NCBI RefSeq assembly: GCF_003583365.1
Contig: NZ_QXED01000008.1
Location: 62,001 to 126,000, forward strand
Direction: 5' to 3'
Length of the DNA: 64,000 bases
From: Fibrisoma montanum
GTDB lineage: Bacteria; Bacteroidota; Bacteroidia; Cytophagales; Spirosomataceae
This document shows positions 59,794-64,000 of this stretch, piece after piece. The notes beneath the pieces were generated by a model. It did not search any database and was not told where the DNA came from. It was given only the letters and a program-made list of their open reading frames with translations. Both the position numbers and the translations under genes were made by a program. The stretch's first letter is position 1. Every line of letters starts with the position of its first letter.

Positions 59794-62700
59794 TTAGAAG
59801 GAAGCATTGAGGTTGACCCCGAAACGACGTGTAGACGGTGCGGCTCCCAGATCAAAGCCCTGAATGTTCGAATCGGCGAAGTTTGACAAGACTTCAGGGT
59901 CGAAATTCAAACCTTCCAGCATGTTGGGGGCGTAGAACCACAGGTTCCGACCCGACACCGACAGGCGCAGACTCCCAAACACTTTTGCGTATCGTTGCAG
60001 AAAGGCCTTCGGTACGCTGTAACCCAGCGATACCTCGCGCAGCCGCACTACAGTGGCGTCGTAAATGTTCACCTCATCAGCGCCGTAAGCCCCGTAGCCA
60101 TCCGTAAAGTGATACTGGAAGGCGGTCATCGCGATGGTGTTTTTGATTGGCTTCCCATCTTCACCCACCAGCGGTTTATACGTAGCCGGATCACCCAGTA
60201 CGCCCGGAATCACCCGCATTCCCTCGCGGTCTTCCGAGTTTTTCAACTGACCGCGCAGCAGCAGCGAAGCGGCCGTACTCGAAAACAGGCTCCCTCCGGC
60301 TTTATAATCCGTCAGCACCGTCAGCGTAAAGTTTTTAAACGATACGGTGTTGGTCCAGCCTACCGTGTATTTCGTGTTGGGATCACCGATCACGCCCGAA
60401 CTGGCCGCACGGATCGGCAGGCCTGTGCTGGGATTGATCAGCAGATTACCATTCTCGTCGCGGGCATTCCGCGACCCGATGATCTGGCCGTAGGGCAGGC
60501 CATTCCGGAAGATGGTTCCCAGCGACGAAAGCCCGGTGCCGCCGATGAAGATTTCGCCACCCGGACCGGCATCTTCTACCCGTGAGCGGATGCGCGTATA
60601 CGCAACGAATGAACTCCAGGTCAGGCCATTGGCCGCCCGAATCGGCACGAGCGTCAGGCCGACCTCCCAACCTTTGTTCGATATTTTACCGGCGTTCGTG
60701 ATTTCAGTGGCAAAGCCGGACGTTCGGGGTAATTCACGCGTAACGATCAGGTCAGTCGAAATGCGGTCGAAGTGCGCGACGTCTACCCCGATCCGGTTAT
60801 TGAAAAATTGCAGTTCGGCACCCAGTTCAACCTCCGATGTAAACTCAGGCTTCAGGTTGACGTTGTTCAGCTGGCTGGGCAGACTGGCCGTCGAAATGGC
60901 CGTTCCGTTATAAAACGTACGCCCGAGGTTGTAGGCCGTAAACACCTGATACGGGTCGGCATCCTTACCAACCATGGCGTAGTTGGCCCGCAGCTTCCCG
61001 AAGTTCAGGATGTTTTTGGGCAGGTTCAGCACTTCCGTGAACACAAACGAACCAGCAACTGCCGGGTAGTAATAGCTGTTGTTACCGGCCGGCAAGGTAG
61101 AGGAGTGGTCATTCCGGACCGAAGCCGTCAGGAACGCGAAGTTGTTATAACCCAACGTTAATTCGCCGAAGACACCGTACAACCGGCGCGTGTACCTGTA
61201 ATCGGCTGCGTTCTGGTTCAGCGTCCCGCCGATGGTCAACACGTTTGGATCAATAACCGGCGATCCGGCCACGGACGACTCGGTGTAGGTACGTTCGTTG
61301 GGGTTAAAGCCAAGCAATAGTTTGGCGTTGAACTTCTCCGAAAAGTCGTGCTGTGCCGTCGCCAGAAACGTGAAATCAACCTCCGTTTTGGTCAGATCCT
61401 GCCGGGATACCGACCCTAACGGGACAAACGTACCACCGGGGCGAACAACGTTTTTGCGCGTTTCCGAGTACGTGTTGAGGCCCCCGCGAGCGGTCAGATT
61501 CAACCAGGGCGTGACGTCATAGCTTAGGGTCATATTCCCGTAAATCCGGTTGACGGCGGAGTTGTACAGGTTATACTTGGCCGTCCAGAGCGGGTTGTCC
61601 AGGGCGCGGTAGAAGACGTTCGACCCGTCGACAGGGTTCTCGAACGGGTAATTATTGAGGTCATAGTTACGGGGCAGGTAGAACAAGCGCCCGTAAATGG
61701 AACCGGCCGAAGCTAAACCACCGTAATCAGCGTAGTACCCCGCCCCCGACTGTGGACTCTGCTGGTTGGTGTTCGTATAGGCTACGCTACCGGCTACGTT
61801 AAGCTTGTTCGTCAGGGTGGCGTTCCCACCAAAGCTCAGGGTGGTACGTTCGGTAAATGAGTTGGGGATGATTCCGTCGTTTCTTGTCCGGGAGACCGAC
61901 GCATTCAGCGACGTTTTATCACCGGTCGAATTGATCTGAATACCATTTTCCAGCACTTTGCCCGTCCGGAAGAAGCCCCCTATGATGTCGTGCGGCACCA
62001 GAGGTACGGCAATTCCCCGGCCATTTGGCTGTAGTAGCTCCGGAAAAGCCGTCTGGTAACGTGCCGCCCCGTACGGAACGGTCGCATCGACCAGTGGGTG
62101 CGGAATTGTACCGGCTGGAAAGTCCGGATCGATGATTTTCGAGTACCGATCGAAGCCCAGAGCCGCATTGACCCGATCTACTTCGGCGGGAAAGACCGTT
62201 CCCCAGTTGCCGATAAAGCCCCCGTTGTAGGTCTGGTTAGACCCTTGTGTATACGTATTCTGATAGTCAGGAATCGATGATACGTTTTCAACCGAATACG
62301 ATGAATTGAAATTAACCTCCAGTCCTTTACGGGCCGACTTGCTGCCCGATTTGGTCGTAATGACAATTACGCCATTGGCAGCGCGTGACCCGTAGAGCGC
62401 CGAAGCAGCCGCGCCCTTCAGCACGGTCATATTTTCGATGTTGTTAGGGTCGATATCGTAGGCCCGGTTTGTCGTTACGGTGTTCTGGTTGTATCCCTGC
62501 GTAGAGTTCACCGAGTTGTCGAACGGAATGCCATCAACAACGAACAGGGGCTGGTTGTTGCCCGTAAACGAGTTGTTGCCCCGGATGGTAATCCGCGTAC
62601 CGGCGCCCGGCGCTCCGTTTCCGGCCGTGATGTTTACCCCGGGCACCTTCCCGGCCAGCGCCCGCAGTGGATCCGGCTCTGAGCGCTGCTGCAGGAGGTC

Positions 62701-63087
62701 GCCTTTGACGTTCGATACGGCATAGGCAAGGGCTTTTTTATCCCGCTGAATACCAACAGCCGTCACAACCACCTCCGTTAATTGCTTGGAATCATTTTCG
62801 AGACGAACGTCGATGGAGGAGCGGTTGCCGACCTCGACTTCCTGCGTAGCAGACCCCACGAAGCTAAACACCAGCTTACCGCCTTTATCAGGCACGACGA
62901 TGGAATACATTCCTTCAGCGTCGCTGTTTGTCCCCTTCGTTGTTCCTTTCAGAACGACCGATACGCCCGGTATCGGTGCACCATCATCAGCGGACACGAT
63001 TTTGCCCGTGATCTTCCGTTCCTGAGCCCATGCCGTGGCCCAGGATGAGCATACAAACAGTAAGCTCATCAGTAGAAATCTACTCAT
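59794..63087 (-). CDS. SusC/RagA-family TonB-linked outer-membrane protein (pair 3)
   Basis: A 1097-residue transporter, longer than the other two SusCs. Signal peptide (MSLLFVCSSWATAWAQ), regulatory-like domain (ITGKIVSADDGAPIPGVSVV), plug (EVVVTAVGIQRDKKALAYAV; RITIRGNNSFTGNNQPLFVV; NMTVLKGAAASALYGSRAAN) and barrel ending in FGVNLNASF. The EVVVTAVGI plug box distinguishes it from the EVVVVGYG type of pairs 1 and 2. It heads the SusC-SusD-lipoprotein unit, with a consensus promoter 41 bp upstream. A small hairpin (59758-59786) lies between it and SusD. Confidence 0.96.
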   Translation of the reverse strand: MSRFLLMSLLFVCSSWATAWAQERKITGKIVSADDGAPIPGVSVVLKGTTKGTNSDAEGMYSIVVPDKGGKLVFSFVGSATQEVEVGNRSSIDVRLENDSKQLTEVVVTAVGIQRDKKALAYAVSNVKGDLLQQRSEPDPLRALAGKVPGVNITAGNGAPGAGTRITIRGNNSFTGNNQPLFVVDGIPFDNSVNSTQGYNQNTVTTNRAYDIDPNNIENMTVLKGAAASALYGSRAANGVIVITTKSGSKSARKGLEVNFNSSYSVENVSSIPDYQNTYTQGSNQTYNGGFIGNWGTVFPAEVDRVNAALGFDRYSKIIDPDFPAGTIPHPLVDATVPYGAARYQTAFPELLQPNGRGIAVPLVPHDIIGGFFRTGKVLENGIQINSTGDKTSLNASVSRTRNDGIIPNSFTERTTLSFGGNATLTNKLNVAGSVAYTNTNQQSPQSGAGYYADYGGLASAGSIYGRLFYLPRNYDLNNYPFENPVDGSNVFYRALDNPLWTAKYNLYNSAVNRIYGNMTLSYDVTPWLNLTARGGLNTYSETRKNVVRPGGTFVPLGSVSRQDLTKTEVDFTFLATAQHDFSEKFNAKLLLGFNPNERTYTESSVAGSPVIDPNVLTIGGTLNQNAADYRYTRRLYGVFGELTLGYNNFAFLTASVRNDHSSTLPAGNNSYYYPAVAGSFVFTEVLNLPKNILNFGKLRANYAMVGKDADPYQVFTAYNLGRTFYNGTAISTASLPSQLNNVNLKPEFTSEVELGAELQFFNNRIGVDVAHFDRISTDLIVTRELPRTSGFATEITNAGKISNKGWEVGLTLVPIRAANGLTWSSFVAYTRIRSRVEDAGPGGEIFIGGTGLSSLGTIFRNGLPYGQIIGSRNARDENGNLLINPSTGLPIRAASSGVIGDPNTKYTVGWTNTVSFKNFTLTVLTDYKAGGSLFSSTAASLLLRGQLKNSEDREGMRVIPGVLGDPATYKPLVGEDGKPIKNTIAMTAFQYHFTDGYGAYGADEVNIYDATVVRLREVSLGYSVPKAFLQRYAKVFGSLRLSVSGRNLWFYAPNMLEGLNFDPEVLSNFADSNIQGFDLGAAPSTRRFGVNLNASF

Positions 63088-63127
63088 GTACGATTTTAGT
63101 TAGGTCAAGAAAAACGCGTTACTATTA

Positions 63128-63158
63128 CAAATCTAATAATCGAATTATACAATACAAA
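63128..63158 (-). promoter_or_regulatory. Promoter of SusCD pair 3
   Basis: On the minus strand TTTG (63155-63158), a 19-bp spacer and TAGATTTG (63128-63135) match the Bacteroidetes -33/-7 consensus. The predicted leader is about 35 bases. It lies at the edge of a strongly AT-rich stretch (63110-63350) in which I see no gene. Confidence 0.75.
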
Positions 63159-63382
63159 TAATTTGCAGATACGTCATTTTTCAGCATATAATTTTACTTC
63201 AGTATTACTATACAAAATATTATTAAATAATGACTTCAAACAGTTTTTAGTTGTAATTACTTATATAAAATCTATATAAATTGAAAATAATTGAAGAATT
63301 TATTATATCAGCTTTGATAAGAATTGATGTCATGCACACCCTTATTGATTAAGTGAGGGAAGGCCTGACGCAGGGATCAAAC

Positions 63383-63415
63383 AAAAAGGTCAGCTAACGA
63401 CAAGCTGACCTTTTT
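63383..63415 (-). terminator. Terminator of the partial SusD gene
   Basis: AAAAAGGTCAGCT (63383-63395) pairs perfectly with AGCTGACCTTTTT (63403-63415), with a 7-base loop. It lies 22 bp after the stop of the gene at 63437. Confidence 0.92.
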
Positions 63416-63436
63416 GACCATTACTAAACCTCCACC

Positions 63437-64000
63437 CTATTTGGGGTTCTTCACCGGCGCACTATTGGCCGCAGGCGGGTTGTATTTTAATTCGTTATCG
63501 GGCACATCCCAGTAATCAAGGAAGTTGTAATTAACGGTTGCTTTCGTGCTGACCTTACCGGATTTGTCGATAACAACTGCATTTGTACGACCTCCCCCCT
63601 TTGATACATCCTCAATCACGCCCCACCGGCGAGCATCGTAGAACGAAAGGCCACGGAAAGCCATCGCCACCCGGCGCTCACGACGTAACTCCTCCTTAGC
63701 CTGATCGAGCGTCAGGTTAGTCCCGGCTACCGCTGCCAATCCGGCACCCTGAAACTTCCGGACATCATCGACGACTTTTACCCCGTCCTCAATCTTACCG
63801 GTATTGATCAGGGCTTCGGCTTTCATCAGTTCATTTTCTTCGTAACTGCCGGCCAGATACAGCTCCGTAGCACCTGGTGTACGATCACTCAACGTGATCA
63901 CGCCGGGAAGTTTTTTGCCGCCATCCAGCAACTGCCAGCGCGTATTGAAGGCGTTTCCACGGCTGCTCTCACCAATCCACGGAGTGGCTTTCTGCGAGAA
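63437..64000 (-). CDS. SusD/RagB-family outer-membrane lipoprotein, C-terminal part (start outside the window)
   Basis: The frame is open to the window edge, giving the last 187 residues of a SusD-type protein. ELYLAGSYEENELMKAEALI, KEELRRERRVAMAFRGLSFYDARRWG (in parts: KEELRRERRVAMAFRGL, SFYDARRWG) and a terminal NFLDYWDVPDNELKYNP are typical of SusD C-termini. The N-terminus, lipobox and partner SusC lie beyond 64000. A TTG-initiated shorter frame exists but is not a plausible start. It belongs to a separate unit from pair 3. Confidence 0.9.
   Translation of the reverse strand, partial: FSQKATPWIGESSRGNAFNTRWQLLDGGKKLPGVITLSDRTPGATELYLAGSYEENELMKAEALINTGKIEDGVKVVDDVRKFQGAGLAAVAGTNLTLDQAKEELRRERRVAMAFRGLSFYDARRWGVIEDVSKGGGRTNAVVIDKSGKVSTKATVNYNFLDYWDVPDNELKYNPPAANSAPVKNPK

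Noticed and set aside
1-64000. CRISPR arrays, insertion sequences, prophage or integrative elements
   Set aside because: I saw no regularly spaced direct repeats, transposase, integrase or phage structural genes; the inverted repeats found are short and carry no such genes.

Overview
The window is chromosomal DNA from a member of the Bacteroidetes, most likely a Cytophagales species close to Spirosoma. The evidence is three SusC/SusD pairs plus a fourth partial SusD, promoter boxes of the TAnnTTTG type, lineage families (DUF4290, DUF4136, DUF6134, a CE15 esterase, a C-terminal processing peptidase), moderately high GC, and almost no Shine-Dalgarno signals. No phage, transposase, integrase, CRISPR array or rRNA was seen. 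There is one tRNA, tRNA-Arg(CCT).

Positions 1-45.7 kb are mostly housekeeping and single-gene units. They hold a truncated DUF6134 protein, a secreted sugar isomerase-like protein, a GH20 hexosaminidase, a UbiG-like methyltransferase, an APC permease, a ZIP transporter with a DUF2231 protein, and an M23 peptidase lipoprotein. Next come F1-ATPase alpha and gamma (atpA-atpG as an isolated pair), an FKBP isomerase, a Prc-type protease, a MATE exporter, DUF4290 followed by MurA, helical-bundle stress-type proteins, a hydrolase and an aldo/keto reductase. A divergent TetR/FAD-monooxygenase pair has a duplicated operator. TyrA with an aminotransferase, a NUDIX hydrolase, a CE15 esterase, two lipoproteins, a CDF transporter, pyruvate carboxylase, a Nif3-like protein, a second MATE exporter, HflX, tRNA-Arg, endonuclease III and an OmpA-family protein complete this part.

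Positions 45.7-64 kb are a nutrient-uptake region, nearly all on the minus strand. Two tandem SusC-SusD pairs (55028 to 45711) are followed upstream by a third SusC-SusD pair with a small lipoprotein (63087 to 57223), and by the 3' part of another SusD. No glycoside hydrolase, ECF sigma or anti-sigma gene lies among them. Between the SusCD blocks sit a c-type cytochrome/copper-monooxygenase-like protein (minus) and a redoxin (plus). They look like the two halves of a protein that is fused in other bacteria, here facing each other across a perfect 26-bp inverted repeat. The oxygenase gene also carries an in-frame palindromic insert.

A recurring theme is the number of long inverted repeats at gene ends, some perfect with 18-26 bp arms and no T-tract. 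Several may be dispersed genomic repeats rather than simple terminators. Where the longest reading frame began upstream of a signal peptide, lipobox or promoter, I moved the start; the reason is given in each entry. All family names come from my reading of motifs, not from database searches.
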